The notes: generated by a model not told the origin, from the sequence alone. Shown: positions 36,766-45,717, numbered from the stretch's first letter. The stretch is DNA of 64,000 nt from Dryocola clanedunensis (GCF_025215155.1 NZ_JALHAM010000118.1); one strand, 5' to 3'. Program-made: numbers and translations.

Positions 36766-37164
36766 TTAGCAGTCATTTTTCTGCCCGACCAGCGTATTCA
36801 GCCAGAGCATGAGATAAATCAAATCAGCCGCATCCGCGACCGTCATGTACCAGCGTGGCAGGTGGCTTTCTTCCTGTCGTGGCCAGCTCACCTTGCCGCT
36901 GACCGTCACCAGAATGTCCACGCAGCGCCCCAGCTGGCCCTCGATGTGCACGGCAACCGAGTTGCTGCGCCCCACCCGGTGGGGGTGGCAGACCACCGAC
37001 GCGACCGGCGTCTGCAGCCGGCCAAGCACCATCTGCCGCATGACCTCAAGCCGGCGTCGCCAGTGATAAGAGATGCCCGCCGGCCCCTGCGGGGGCAGAC
37101 TGAACAGCGTTTCAACGGTGGTGCTGATACCGGTGACCGGCTCCGGATACTTCAGGGACATCAT
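36766..37164 (-). CDS. Hypothetical protein ending the reverse T4SS operon
   Basis: 132 residues; AGGATAAGG before tandem ATGs; 23 bp after the VirB4-like stop. No signal peptide. It has a central VAVHIEGQLGRCVDILVTVS strand-rich part and a hydrophobic end (ADLIYLMLWLNTLVG). No family recognised. Position and ribosome site support it as real. Confidence 0.65.
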   Translation of the reverse strand: MMSLKYPEPVTGISTTVETLFSLPPQGPAGISYHWRRRLEVMRQMVLGRLQTPVASVVCHPHRVGRSNSVAVHIEGQLGRCVDILVTVSGKVSWPRQEESHLPRWYMTVADAADLIYLMLWLNTLVGQKNDC

Positions 37165-37187
37165 TGCGCCTTATCCTCGTGTTGTCA

Positions 37188-40052
37188 TCATGCCCAGGTC
37201 AGACCCCGGTCTTCATCCATCCTCTGCGCCACCCGCATCGCCGCATCCAGTTCGCTGCAGTGGTATTCATCCATGATAGCCCGACGCTCGGCTTTTTCGT
37301 GCTTCTCCGTTCCGGCCAGCGCCAGATAAATACCGGGCTGCACCACCCTGATAAGCGCCTCCAGATTTTTGGAGAGCACGGCCCCTTCCGTGTAGCAGCC
37401 CGAGAGTTTTCGGGCCGACAGCAGCACCGATTTCTGCTCTTTACTCAGCGACTTAAAGCGACAGACATCATCAAGCTCCCCTTCCGAAATCTGCAGCAGC
37501 ATCCACCACTCCGCCATGTTGAGGATTTTTTCAGCCGATGCCGGAAAATCCTTCATATTCTGGGTGGCCAGCCACAGCCAGGCCCCCAGCTTACGCCACA
37601 TTTTCACCACTTTGGTCATGTACGGGGCCAGCAGGGGGTTAGCGGTCGCGACATGGGCCTCATCGATGGCAAAGATAATATCGCGGGCGCTGTACTGGTC
37701 GCGTTCAGCAATGGCATTGACCATATTGGTCATCGATATCATGGTCATCGCCATCTGGGCACCGTACCCCTCCCGGGCAACGTGTCCCAGGTCGACCAGC
37801 GTCACATCGGCTTCCGGCCACAGCTCACCCTCACGGTCGAACAGGGAGGCCTCAAAACTGCCGGGCTGCGTGAGCATCCCCATGGCCTCCGCCATTTCAC
37901 TGGCGCGCAGCTGTCTGGATTCATGTCGCGCAGGATCGGTCGCAATCTGCTGCAGGGCGGCCTGAAGGTCTGAGGGACGCATCATCCGTTCTTCCCCGTA
38001 GGTCTGCTTCGCGGCCATCACGATGGCCTGGCGTATCATCGCCCGGTCAGCGCGGGTCATTTTCGCCTCTTCATCCTCCTCGCCGCCGGTGATCATCATC
38101 CTGGCGGCGATCTCCATCTCTCCCATAATGTCGCGCTTTTCGTTATCGTTCTCACTGTCCTCGTCGTCGACAGGCTCCAGCTCCGGCAGCGTCTCTTCAT
38201 TAATATCCATGTCCGCCAGGCCTTCGGTTATCAGCCGGTGCGCGTCGCTGAACGGCGGCAGGCAGGCACCGCTGCCGGGCTTGATGCTGATTTTGTTGAC
38301 CGTGAGCCCGAGACGCCCGAAGTAGTCCGCCAGCAGGCCAAAGCTGTTACCCGCCTCAGCAATAAACAGCCGCGGGCGATGGACGGCCACCATCTGTGCC
38401 GCCAGGGCGTTGAGCGTCGCCGACTTACCGGAGCCGGTCGGGCCGAACAGCAGCAGGTGGGCGTTCTGGTCGCGGTCGAGCTTGTTGAGCGGGTCGCAGG
38501 TCAGCGTGCCACCGCCGCGGTTATAGAAGGTCATGCCCGGATGCCCGGTGCCGCGTTCACGACCGGTCACCGGCAACAGGCCGGCCAGGTGCTGAACAAA
38601 GGTGAGACGGGTGTACCAGTGTTTTTTATCGTCCGCCGGGTTAAAGCACATCGGCAGGGTGCGCAGCCAGGTGTTGAGCGGCGTGACGTCATGCTCGGGC
38701 TTCACCGGCTGAATGCCGCTGTTGAGCAGCGTGGTGGTGAGTTTTGTTCGCTGCAGGGTGAGCGTTTCCATGTCCGGGGCGCGCAGCAAAAACGTCAGTC
38801 CGGCCCGCCACAGCTTGTGCCGGTTACCCAGGAACGCACGGGCTTTTTGCACGTCGGCGCGCACGCGCTCGGACTCAATGTTCTCCCCGACGGCGTTTTT
38901 GCTCAGCCGGGTAAAATCCTCCTCCAGTTTGTCCTGAGGCGTCACGACCAGCGTCATGCAGGTGATGGTGCCCTCCGGGAACATGTCCATCAGGGTGTTG
39001 ATTTTATCCCCCCGCGCCCGTTCACCCGACAGGTGTCCGGGGCCGGGCGCGCGGCGCAGCTTTTCCACCGGCACCGCGCAGTGCGCCAGGTTATCCAGCC
39101 ACCACACGCCGTTGTCGGGGTCCGAGCGGGGCGGGCTGAACAGCAGCATTTCGGCAAAATCATTGCTGACCGGAATAGTGCCGGCCGGCTCGTCACGCTT
39201 GTCGAAGTAGGCGGCCGTGCGGTATAGCGTGTCCTTGTCAGTAATATCCGGGGCCGGATTGAACAGGCGCAGCAGCCAGTCGTGAACCTGATGGCCATTC
39301 TGGCGCTCAGAACGAATACCGGCCCCTTTCAGGGCGCTGGTGACGCGGGTACAGCACTGGTTGAGCATCTCCACCGGCGGCAGCGGCTCGCGGTACTGTT
39401 TTTCGACATAGCGATAAATGACCATCCGGGTGCGCCGGACCTGGCCCCGCCAGGGCTGGCCGGTGACCAGTTCGTCGTTGAACAGCCCTTCCGCCCGGGC
39501 AATCCCGCGCATGTGCCTTTCGGTAACGGCAAGCCAGGTTTTGGTGAACTCAGTACCCTGGGCATGGGGCTTGATGTAGCCCCGCAGGTTATCCATATAC
39601 ACCGTGTACTCATCCTCATCCTGACAGAAGAACTGCACCACCCACGGGTTGTCGTCATATTCATCAAACGAATCCTGCAGCGCATCCTCCACGGTGTCGC
39701 GGATGGTTTCCAGATAGTCATCTGAGCGCCCCTCGGTGGCGACGGGAATAATCTCGTACACCGCCCCGACCGATACGCCGTCATCGAGCAACAGGCATTT
39801 TTCCTCGTCGAGAAACTCGGTCCAGGGCAGGTAGTCGATAATGGACGGGTTGTTTGCATAGATTCGCCGCTCATCGGCCCGGGTCATTTTGCCCGGACGG
39901 GTCAGCGTTTTGTGGCCGCAGGCTTCAAAGGGGACGCCTTCGCCCAGAGGCAGCGTGTCAGGCGTCTCTGCCGGCACATCGACAGGCCGGGCATGCGGCC
40001 GTTTCTGTTGTTTCCCGGACTGCTTTTGCTTCTTTCGGAACAGGGTCAGCAT
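37188..40052 (-). CDS. VirB4/TraC-like T4SS ATPase (PFL_4706, TIGR03744)
   Basis: 954 residues. Walker A LLFGPTGSGKSATLNAL (about 533), Walker B IIFAIDEAH (about 793), RecA-like fold between, and a Glu/Asp-rich insert (about 620-650). It energises pilus and channel assembly at the inner membrane. The start overlaps the lipoprotein stop by one base. Its long, basic N-terminus (residues 1-30) is usual in the family. Confidence 0.94.
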   Translation of the reverse strand: MLTLFRKKQKQSGKQQKRPHARPVDVPAETPDTLPLGEGVPFEACGHKTLTRPGKMTRADERRIYANNPSIIDYLPWTEFLDEEKCLLLDDGVSVGAVYEIIPVATEGRSDDYLETIRDTVEDALQDSFDEYDDNPWVVQFFCQDEDEYTVYMDNLRGYIKPHAQGTEFTKTWLAVTERHMRGIARAEGLFNDELVTGQPWRGQVRRTRMVIYRYVEKQYREPLPPVEMLNQCCTRVTSALKGAGIRSERQNGHQVHDWLLRLFNPAPDITDKDTLYRTAAYFDKRDEPAGTIPVSNDFAEMLLFSPPRSDPDNGVWWLDNLAHCAVPVEKLRRAPGPGHLSGERARGDKINTLMDMFPEGTITCMTLVVTPQDKLEEDFTRLSKNAVGENIESERVRADVQKARAFLGNRHKLWRAGLTFLLRAPDMETLTLQRTKLTTTLLNSGIQPVKPEHDVTPLNTWLRTLPMCFNPADDKKHWYTRLTFVQHLAGLLPVTGRERGTGHPGMTFYNRGGGTLTCDPLNKLDRDQNAHLLLFGPTGSGKSATLNALAAQMVAVHRPRLFIAEAGNSFGLLADYFGRLGLTVNKISIKPGSGACLPPFSDAHRLITEGLADMDINEETLPELEPVDDEDSENDNEKRDIMGEMEIAARMMITGGEEDEEAKMTRADRAMIRQAIVMAAKQTYGEERMMRPSDLQAALQQIATDPARHESRQLRASEMAEAMGMLTQPGSFEASLFDREGELWPEADVTLVDLGHVAREGYGAQMAMTMISMTNMVNAIAERDQYSARDIIFAIDEAHVATANPLLAPYMTKVVKMWRKLGAWLWLATQNMKDFPASAEKILNMAEWWMLLQISEGELDDVCRFKSLSKEQKSVLLSARKLSGCYTEGAVLSKNLEALIRVVQPGIYLALAGTEKHEKAERRAIMDEYHCSELDAAMRVAQRMDEDRGLTWA

Positions 40053-40579
40053 TACAGGGCCTCCGTGCGTTCGCCTGGCATCGCGTACTGCGTCTGGCTG
40101 TAGAACGGAAAGACGGTGCTGTAGCCCGGCACCGGCGTGTTCCCGCCCGCCAGGTGCGGATACAGGTACATCACCATGTCGGGATTGGGCAGGCGGGGAA
40201 ACTGCTGGCTGATTTCGCTGGCCTGGGTGCGGCTGTAGCTGCTGTCGACGCTGCCTGCCGCGCGGGTTTCCGGGGCGTTCAGCGGACGGCGCAGCGTTTC
40301 TCTTGCCGTTGTCGTCGCCTGTGCCGGCGTGGCGTCGCCGTCTTCACCGTTCCACAGCTCCAGCATGGTATGGTCGCCTGGCGGCAGCAGTTCGTCTTTC
40401 GACGTCGCGCAGCCGGTCAGCAGAATGCTGACGCAAAGCAGTGTCAGCGCGAGCATTCCACGCCGGCGCACCGCACAGGTATCAGATGAGTTGCCACCAG
40501 AAGTGTTGCCAGTGGCAACACCTGAAAAATGTGACCTGTGTCTGTTGGCACTGCCAACAGTCAGTTCAGTCTTATGCAT
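40052..40579 (-). CDS. T4SS lipoprotein (TIGR03751 family)
   Basis: 175 residues if started at ATG 40579, which has GGAG 6 nt upstream and overlaps the previous ORF by 8 bp. The lipobox LCVSILLTGC lies unusually far in, because about 40 residues rich in repeat-derived text (VATGNT) precede it. A start at ATG 40456 (134 residues) would give a normal signal but has a poor ribosome site. Conserved part: LPPGDHTMLELWNGEDGDAT and RLPNPDMVMYLYPHLAG. VirB7-like role. The dyads at 40504 and 40543 seem to have been inserted in its 5' end. Confidence 0.8.
   Translation of the reverse strand: MHKTELTVGSANRHRSHFSGVATGNTSGGNSSDTCAVRRRGMLALTLLCVSILLTGCATSKDELLPPGDHTMLELWNGEDGDATPAQATTTARETLRRPLNAPETRAAGSVDSSYSRTQASEISQQFPRLPNPDMVMYLYPHLAGGNTPVPGYSTVFPFYSQTQYAMPGERTEAL
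40504..40559. repeat. Two-unit dyad array with a symmetric variant
   Basis: Perfect dyad at 40504-40520 and, 39 bp on, TGTTGGCA-C-TGCCAACA at 40543-40559. In the second, both arms changed together (C/G swapped at arm position 6), keeping perfect symmetry. The spacer resembles the array spacers. It lies in the 5' end of the lipoprotein ORF. Confidence 0.9.
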
Positions 40580-40778
40580 ACAGCGCTCCAGCGGGGCCGC
40601 AGAAGCCCCGGATAAAGGTGAAAGGGAGGTCACCCGTGCGGTGACGCAGCGCCGGCAGCGGCATGTTCATCCGGACGTGACGATACAGATGCAGCCGGTC
40701 GGCATCGGTACGGTGGCTCACGGCATACTGCCCGGGCTGAATGGCAAACAGCACATGACGGGGGCTGATATTCAGCAT
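40572..40778 (-). CDS. Small hypothetical protein of the T4SS operon
   Basis: 68 residues. Its ATG overlaps the preceding stop (TGATG) and its end overlaps the lipoprotein start (ATGCATAA), a chain typical of translational coupling. Text: HVLFAIQPGQYAVSHRTDAD. Basic, no signal. No family recognised; could be a regulator or shadow, but the overlaps favour a gene. Confidence 0.5.
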   Translation of the reverse strand: MLNISPRHVLFAIQPGQYAVSHRTDADRLHLYRHVRMNMPLPALRHRTGDLPFTFIRGFCGPAGALYA

Positions 40779-41059
40779 CAGCCGGTCACCGGACCAGAAC
40801 AGCTGTGGGGTGTATCGCTGAGCGGCAAAGCCGGCGTCATCGACGGAGGTAAAACCGCCCAGCTCCGTTTCAATGCACAGGTTGCGACCGGCATGAAACA
40901 GCCAGTAAACGGCATACTGATCAGTCCCGACTCAACGGGAAAATCGCCGAATGCTGGCATATCCGGACGGATGCTCATGCCCGTTCGCGTCGGGCCAAAG
41001 GCAGGCGTATGTCCCGCGTGGCCGGGCTGCGGCGCAAATTTTTTAGTTTCATACGTCAT
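40778..41059 (-). CDS. Hypothetical protein downstream of the VirB10-like gene
   Basis: 93 residues. GAGGAGAG lies 6 nt before the ATG and overlaps the VirB10 stop region (12-bp gap). Pro/Gly-rich, with MSIRPDMPAFGDFPVESGLI in the middle. No family recognised. The longer plus-strand frame across it has no operon context. Confidence 0.6.
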   Translation of the reverse strand: MTYETKKFAPQPGHAGHTPAFGPTRTGMSIRPDMPAFGDFPVESGLISMPFTGCFMPVATCALKRSWAVLPPSMTPALPLSDTPHSCSGPVTG

Positions 41060-41070
41060 GGTGACTCTCC

Positions 41071-42576
41071 TCAGTCCAGACCGCCGGCGGTGTTAATGTC
41101 ACCGGGCACGCTGAAGTCGTAGCGGACCTTGCGGCCGTTCTCGTCATAGTCGATGGCCAGCTGGCGGGTGATGTGAACGGCAAGCTTCACGCCCGGCGGC
41201 ACGTAGATGGCGTCAAAGGTCTGGCCGTAGCGCTGCTTGACCCACTCGGTGGTTTCGCTCATTCCGCCGCTGATGGCTCCGCCCAGCACCGCTTTACCGG
41301 CGTCACCGGTCAGGGACGAGGTGGTGCCGCCGTAGCCGTTAGTCTGGGTAGTCTGTTGATTCTGGGTCAGTGCATTACCCCCGGCTTCGGCAGCCGCCAG
41401 GCCAAACAGGGTCGGCAGGTAGGTGGAGGCGTTGGATTTACGCTCGCCGCTAATGCAGGGGATGCCGTTTTCATCGGAGATCCAGCCGATACCGCTGGTT
41501 GTGTCGACCTTGTTCTGCGCGGACGCCTGATTGGTGTTGTTCGCGGCGTTCGCTGAGGGCTGCGGCACGGTACGTACGGTGCCGTCGGTGAAGATAAAGG
41601 TGATGGAGTTCACCTGACCGCGCACACACGACAGCGTCCAGTCGCCTGAGGCCGTGCCGCTGACCACCGCCCCTTCCATTTCCGGGATATCGATACCGTT
41701 GGCCGCAAGGTTATCTTTTCCAATCAGCACCTTAAAAGGATACGGGTCGGTAACCGTGCCGTTGAGCGGAATGCGCCCCAGCAGGGCCGTCATGGCGCGG
41801 CTGCCGATGAGCGTGGCGTTTTCCGGAATGGTCCAGGCCGGGTCGATGGCGGCTTTTGCGGCACCCGCGCCATGCTCATTGGTATAGCCCTTCACCTGCT
41901 GCTCGTAGGCCGCCTTCTGGCGGGTCAGCGGGTTGTCATCGAGGAACGAGGTGGCAAACGTGGGGCCGCTGTTGGCCTTTTTCGGGTCGGCCTCCTGCAT
42001 GTCCGACGGGCTGACCCACATCAGGCCGTCCGCGCCCGGCGCGGCCGCACCGCCCTCGCTGCCCAGACCGTCAAGGCCGAGGCCCGGCGGAATGTCGCTG
42101 CCGCTGCCCTTATCAGCCTCTTTACTGTCCGCAAGCTGCGTATCGACGCGGCCGCCCAGCTCATGGATTTTTTGCAGCAGCTCGTCCTGTTTGTTCTGCA
42201 GCTGTTGCTCGCGCTTGCTGTACTCATCCTTCAGGCCGGCGACGGCCGTATTGATACGCCCGTCAACGTTTTTACTGCCCTGACGCAGCCTGTCGTTCTC
42301 CTTCGCCAGCTGTTCATTGGTTTTGCTGAGTTCCTGCTGGGCGTGACGAATGTCGTTGAGCCGCCCCACCAGGGTTTTCAGCGTGTCTTCCGGCGTGTCC
42401 CCTTCAACCCCCAGCGCCTTCATCTCCTCCGGCGAGAGGCCGGGAAGGACGGTGGGTCCGGTGCCGGTGCTGACCGTTTTTGTGCTGCTGCAGCTTTTGA
42501 TGCCGACAAAAACGGCGATAACCACCACCGCCGGCAGCAGGCCAAATTTAACCACTTTGCTTGACTGTATCTGCAT
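41071..42576 (-). CDS. VirB10/TraB-like T4SS protein (PFL_4705, TIGR03752)
   Basis: 501 residues. One membrane helix (about 10-26), a coiled coil (about 70-140), a Pro/Gly/Asp linker, then the VirB10-type beta-barrel with TLIGSRAMTALLGRIPLNG, GISMSETTEW-like (GGMSETTEWVKQRYGQTFDA) and PPGVKLAVHITRQLAIDYDE. It bridges inner and outer membranes in the T4SS core. The stop of the VirB9-like gene lies 3 bp upstream. Confidence 0.92.
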   Translation of the reverse strand: MQIQSSKVVKFGLLPAVVVIAVFVGIKSCSSTKTVSTGTGPTVLPGLSPEEMKALGVEGDTPEDTLKTLVGRLNDIRHAQQELSKTNEQLAKENDRLRQGSKNVDGRINTAVAGLKDEYSKREQQLQNKQDELLQKIHELGGRVDTQLADSKEADKGSGSDIPPGLGLDGLGSEGGAAAPGADGLMWVSPSDMQEADPKKANSGPTFATSFLDDNPLTRQKAAYEQQVKGYTNEHGAGAAKAAIDPAWTIPENATLIGSRAMTALLGRIPLNGTVTDPYPFKVLIGKDNLAANGIDIPEMEGAVVSGTASGDWTLSCVRGQVNSITFIFTDGTVRTVPQPSANAANNTNQASAQNKVDTTSGIGWISDENGIPCISGERKSNASTYLPTLFGLAAAEAGGNALTQNQQTTQTNGYGGTTSSLTGDAGKAVLGGAISGGMSETTEWVKQRYGQTFDAIYVPPGVKLAVHITRQLAIDYDENGRKVRYDFSVPGDINTAGGLD

Positions 42577-42579
42577 GGC

Positions 42580-43533
42580 TTATCCTCCGAATGCCTGGCT
42601 GATGCGACCTGCCACCACCAGATAGAGCGTGGTGGTGTCCTCCGGCGTTCCGGCCGGGCCGAGCCAGCGGTGCTGGAAGGTGGCGGCGACAAACTGGCCC
42701 TGCAGCGCCCTGGGGTCGAGGATGATTTTGCGCGACGCGGTGTTACGCACGGTGACCGCCACGACACTGCGCCCGGCCGCCGTCCAGGCCGCCACCGGAC
42801 GGGTCTGCAGCGGCTCGGACGGGTAGAGCGCCCTGAGCGTTTTTGGCAGATGCGGGTTGACCGGCCGGATGCCGGGTACCGCTTCAACCGTGCGGGCCGG
42901 GGCATACAGGCTCTGGGCGGCGTAGCGGGTCAGCAGTACCGGCAAGGGGGCGCTGTACTTCGGCTTTTTACGGGCTTTTGTCGTCGCGGCAGTCGTTGCC
43001 GACGGACTGCCAGCAGTGGCCGTACCGCTGTCGCTGTCCCCGACAGCGCCCTGACCTGCAACGCCGGCGGAATTGCTGAGCGTCGTCACTGACCCGTCAT
43101 ACACAATCTTTACCGGCTCGGTGGCGTCGGGCATTTTTGCCGATGCGGTAACGTCGAGGAGGATGATTTCGCCGCTTTCGGCGTCCTGCAGCTGCAGGCG
43201 CGTCTGTGGAAAATCACCGGTGGCCTTCAGGTATACGGCCCCGCCGGTGCTCTGCACCCGCAGCTTGCCGTTCAGCGCCGGTGGAAAGCCGACCCGCACG
43301 TTCTTGTCGACGAAAATCACCCGTTCGGTGCCGGTTTTGAGCGGGATGGCCAGCGGCAGCCGATCCCATTTCACCAGCGTGTCGGCGTGCGCGGCCGGCG
43401 CACTGAGAAGCATGCTACTGACACCGAGTGTTGCCACTGGCAACACACCCCCGGCCAGCGTGAGGGCTAACATCATGGCGCGGGAGCACTGACTTAATTT
43501 GCTTCCTTTATTACCGTTGTTCTGGCTCATCAT
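42580..43533 (-). CDS. VirB9/TraK-like T4SS protein (PFL_4704, TIGR03749)
   Basis: 317 residues. Long signal peptide ending near SAPAAHA|DT; its core GGVLPVATLGV is coded by a perfect dyad (43431-43447). The mature part starts LVKWDRLPLAIPLKTGTERV, then beta-rich domains and an Ala/Thr-rich linker. Periplasmic/outer-membrane component of the T4SS core. It overlaps its neighbour by 4 bp. Confidence 0.9.
   Translation of the reverse strand: MMSQNNGNKGSKLSQCSRAMMLALTLAGGVLPVATLGVSSMLLSAPAAHADTLVKWDRLPLAIPLKTGTERVIFVDKNVRVGFPPALNGKLRVQSTGGAVYLKATGDFPQTRLQLQDAESGEIILLDVTASAKMPDATEPVKIVYDGSVTTLSNSAGVAGQGAVGDSDSGTATAGSPSATTAATTKARKKPKYSAPLPVLLTRYAAQSLYAPARTVEAVPGIRPVNPHLPKTLRALYPSEPLQTRPVAAWTAAGRSVVAVTVRNTASRKIILDPRALQGQFVAATFQHRWLGPAGTPEDTTTLYLVVAGRISQAFGG
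43431..43447. repeat. 17-bp dyad inside the VirB9-like signal peptide
   Basis: Perfect copy read on the coding strand as LPVAT in the hydrophobic core. Confidence 0.95.
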
Positions 43534-44189
43534 TGCATGAACCCCTTTTTCTCAGGTTTTGGCGGTAGCGGCGCGGCTTCCAGACGCTCCGGCACACCGT
43601 CATAGCAGTCGAGTGCAAGCCCGAACGGATTGCTTTCCGCATCCCCGTCCCAGCGCACGATCCTCAGCGGATAGCGCACCAGGGCGCGCTTGACCGGCTC
43701 GGCATGAAAATACTCGTCGGCCACGATATCCAGACGCACCGTCCAGTTATCACGTCCTTTAACCGTTACGCTGCTGTCGCTGTAGCCGCGACCGGGAATT
43801 TCGTAGGCGACGCGCACGCGGTCAAGCAGCTCGCCGCGGTCGGTGCGCATCTGCGCGTCTTTCTTCAGGAAGGACACGCAGCCCGGCGTCAGGTACGGCG
43901 AGAGCTGGTTGATTTTCGCCGGGTAGTCCACCTCACCATTTTTCGGCCAGGCGTTGAGCTGCTGGAAGATATAGAAGGCAAAGCTGTAGACCGTCGGTGC
44001 CGGAACCTCCCACCAGGGGCGGGTGGAGCCGGTGCGCAGGTCGGGTGGGTTATGGATGGTCAGGTTGCGCGGGGCGAGCATCCAGCCGGCGGAGGTGATG
44101 AGGACAAACAGCGCCAGCACCGCACAGGCCATCCGCAGGGTGAAAATATGCTGGTCGCGGTTCTGCAGCGCATGGCGGTAACGACTCAT
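43530..44189 (-). CDS. VirB8/TraE-like T4SS protein (PFL_4703, TIGR03746)
   Basis: 219 residues. Short cytoplasmic head, one membrane helix (about 20-40), then a periplasmic NTF2-like domain (YSFAFYIFQQLNAWPKNGEV, YLTPGCVSFLKKDAQMR, VRYPLRIVRWD). Inner-membrane assembly factor. It overlaps both neighbours by 4 bp. Confidence 0.9.
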   Translation of the reverse strand: MSRYRHALQNRDQHIFTLRMACAVLALFVLITSAGWMLAPRNLTIHNPPDLRTGSTRPWWEVPAPTVYSFAFYIFQQLNAWPKNGEVDYPAKINQLSPYLTPGCVSFLKKDAQMRTDRGELLDRVRVAYEIPGRGYSDSSVTVKGRDNWTVRLDIVADEYFHAEPVKRALVRYPLRIVRWDGDAESNPFGLALDCYDGVPERLEAAPLPPKPEKKGFMQ

Positions 44190-44551
44190 GATGGCCTCCA
44201 GCTGCGCTTCAGGCTCCAGTCATGACCGGCAAGCACCGTACGCGCGTCACCGACGCCGGCACGGGCACGCTTTACCGCAAGCTTCTGCCAGATGTAGTTC
44301 TCCGGCTTGCCGCGCTTGATACGGGTCATAATACGCCCGCCGAAAAAGACCACGGCGAGCGGCATCAGCAGCGCGCCGGTGGGTATGGTGACCCAGCCCC
44401 AGAGGAAGCTGAACAGAATGCCCGGCACCAGGCCGAGCGCAATCCCGATGAGCGCCGCCAGTCCGAGCTCCGGGGTGGTAAAACCCCGGAACACGACGGG
44501 TTCAGCGTTCAGGCGGTCAGGCAAAAAATCTGTCGTCTGCATACGCTGCAC
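44186..44551 (-). CDS. ICE membrane protein, TIGR03750 family
   Basis: 121 residues. Starts DFLPDRLNAEPVVFRGFTTP, then two membrane helices (about 32-52 and 54-72) and a basic C-terminal half. This is the usual VirB3/TraL-like small protein of GI-type T4SS. The start is 3 bp after the TIGR03745-type stop. Confidence 0.88.
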   Translation of the reverse strand: MQRMQTTDFLPDRLNAEPVVFRGFTTPELGLAALIGIALGLVPGILFSFLWGWVTIPTGALLMPLAVVFFGGRIMTRIKRGKPENYIWQKLAVKRARAGVGDARTVLAGHDWSLKRSWRPS

Positions 44552-44554
44552 TCC

Positions 44555-45001
44555 TCAGACCAGTATTTCGGCTGATTTGCCAATGAGCCAGATGACCGCA
44601 ACCACCAGAATAACGCCGACGACCACGATGGCGCCGAACTTCATCCAGCCCGACTTGCCTTCCCTGACCTCATGGAAGGTCGATATTGCGGAGTTCGCCA
44701 CCACAATAAAGGCGACCGCGGCGACAACAAGCCCCCCCAGAATAATGCCATCCTGCAGATAACCTTTGATGGTATCCATCAGGCCACCGCCCCCGCCACT
44801 GGACGGCGGCTCTACCGGCGGAAGTCCGGCCATGGCCGGAGCCGCCATCACGCCGAGTGACAGTGACAGGGCAGCCTGACGGGCCCGATGCCAGCGCTGC
44901 CGGGCGGGCTGCAGATGGCGACTGAAGTGATATCCCGTCCGCTGCAGGTAATGAGACGCCCTGCGTCGAAACGGCGGTTTTGTTTTGTGCTTCACTTTCA
45001 T
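44555..45001 (-). CDS. Pilin-like ICE protein, TIGR03745 family
   Basis: 148 residues from ATG 45001 (AAGGAAACACC upstream); a start at 45037 is less likely. A very basic head (KVKHKTKPPFRRR) precedes a helix ending near VMAAPAMAGL, then two membrane helices (IILGGLVVAAVAFIVVANSA and the last 22 residues). The layout matches a VirB2/TraA-like subunit, so it is the candidate pilin. Assignment by family position. Confidence 0.85.
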   Translation of the reverse strand: MKVKHKTKPPFRRRASHYLQRTGYHFSRHLQPARQRWHRARQAALSLSLGVMAAPAMAGLPPVEPPSSGGGGGLMDTIKGYLQDGIILGGLVVAAVAFIVVANSAISTFHEVREGKSGWMKFGAIVVVGVILVVAVIWLIGKSAEILV

Positions 45002-45037
45002 GGTGTTTCCTTTTTGACTTGCGATAAACAGCGTCAC

Positions 45038-45280
45038 TCAGCTGCCGAACATCCACAGGGAGAACAGCAGCAGGACAATGGCTTTAATAACGAAGCGAAC
45101 CATCAGGGCCGGGCGCACCTTCTGGTTGGCCCAGCCCTGCCAGACATCCACAAAGGCCCATGCAGCCCACAGGAACAGGACGGCGAACAGAATGCCCTCA
45201 CAGAGCAGGCTCATGATGCCGGGGTCGACGTTGCCGGAGGCGGCCTTAAAGGCCTGAGTCTGACCGGCGTTCATACTCAT
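45038..45280 (-). CDS. ICE membrane protein, PFL_4701 (TIGR03758) family
   Basis: 80 residues with two membrane helices (about 25-45, 58-78) and the family opening MNAGQTQAFKAASGNVDPGI. Small inner-membrane T4SS component. The preceding gene's stop overlaps its start. Confidence 0.87.
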   Translation of the reverse strand: MSMNAGQTQAFKAASGNVDPGIMSLLCEGILFAVLFLWAAWAFVDVWQGWANQKVRPALMVRFVIKAIVLLLFSLWMFGS

Positions 45281-45603
45281 CAGGGACGCTCCCGGCGGTA
45301 GTGGCCGGCAATGGCCGGGGTGGCGGGCTGTGCCCGGGAAGGCTCCAGATACTGACCAATGCCGGCCTTCATGGCGTTGAGGTCAGATGTGGCCTGGCGA
45401 TAGTCGAAGAAATAGCGCCCCTTATCCGCAGGGTCTGCCTGAGCTGCGGCCACGCGGGCGCGCGTAAGCGCAGCCTGGGTCTGGTCAAGCAGACGCAGGG
45501 TACTGGCCAGCTCATCCTTCTCGGATGCGTGGGCGGGTAATGCCAGAAATAATCCCGGTAACATCAGGGCGAAAAGCCAGGATGACGGGCGACGGGTAAA
45601 CAT
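45280..45603 (-). CDS. RAQPRD-family periplasmic ICE protein
   Basis: 107 residues from ATG 45603 (GGAGG upstream), opening a signal peptide that ends at ALPAHA|SE. The family takes its name from a RAQPRD motif; here the equivalent reads RVAAAQADPADKGRYFFDYR. It is the first gene of the reverse T4SS operon, so its promoter lies in 45604-45808, where dyad 45701 also lies. Confidence 0.85.
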   Translation of the reverse strand: MFTRRPSSWLFALMLPGLFLALPAHASEKDELASTLRLLDQTQAALTRARVAAAQADPADKGRYFFDYRQATSDLNAMKAGIGQYLEPSRAQPATPAIAGHYRRERP

Positions 45604-45700
45604 GGTTGCACCTCCGTAACAGGAAAAGGTGCAGACAGGGTGAGCAAAACGGGGAGGGAAATCAGCAAACAACTGGAACAAGCCCAACAGAAGATTTCGG

Positions 45701-45717
45701 TGTTGCCAGTGGCAACA
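45701..45717. repeat. 17-bp dyad in the divergent promoter gap
   Basis: Perfect copy, centre G, right flank CTTTTG, between the reverse T4SS operon and the autotransporter gene. Good position for an operator. Confidence 0.92.

Noticed and set aside
37164..37973. Plus-strand frame opposite the VirB4-like gene (and 38238-39227)
   Set aside because: Shadow of the GC-rich ATPase gene; composition is His/Arg/Gln-rich without motifs.
40329..41096. Plus-strand frame of 255 codons opposite the reverse T4SS operon
   Set aside because: It has no ribosome site and runs against the operon; the minus-strand ORFs have strong ribosome sites and overlaps.
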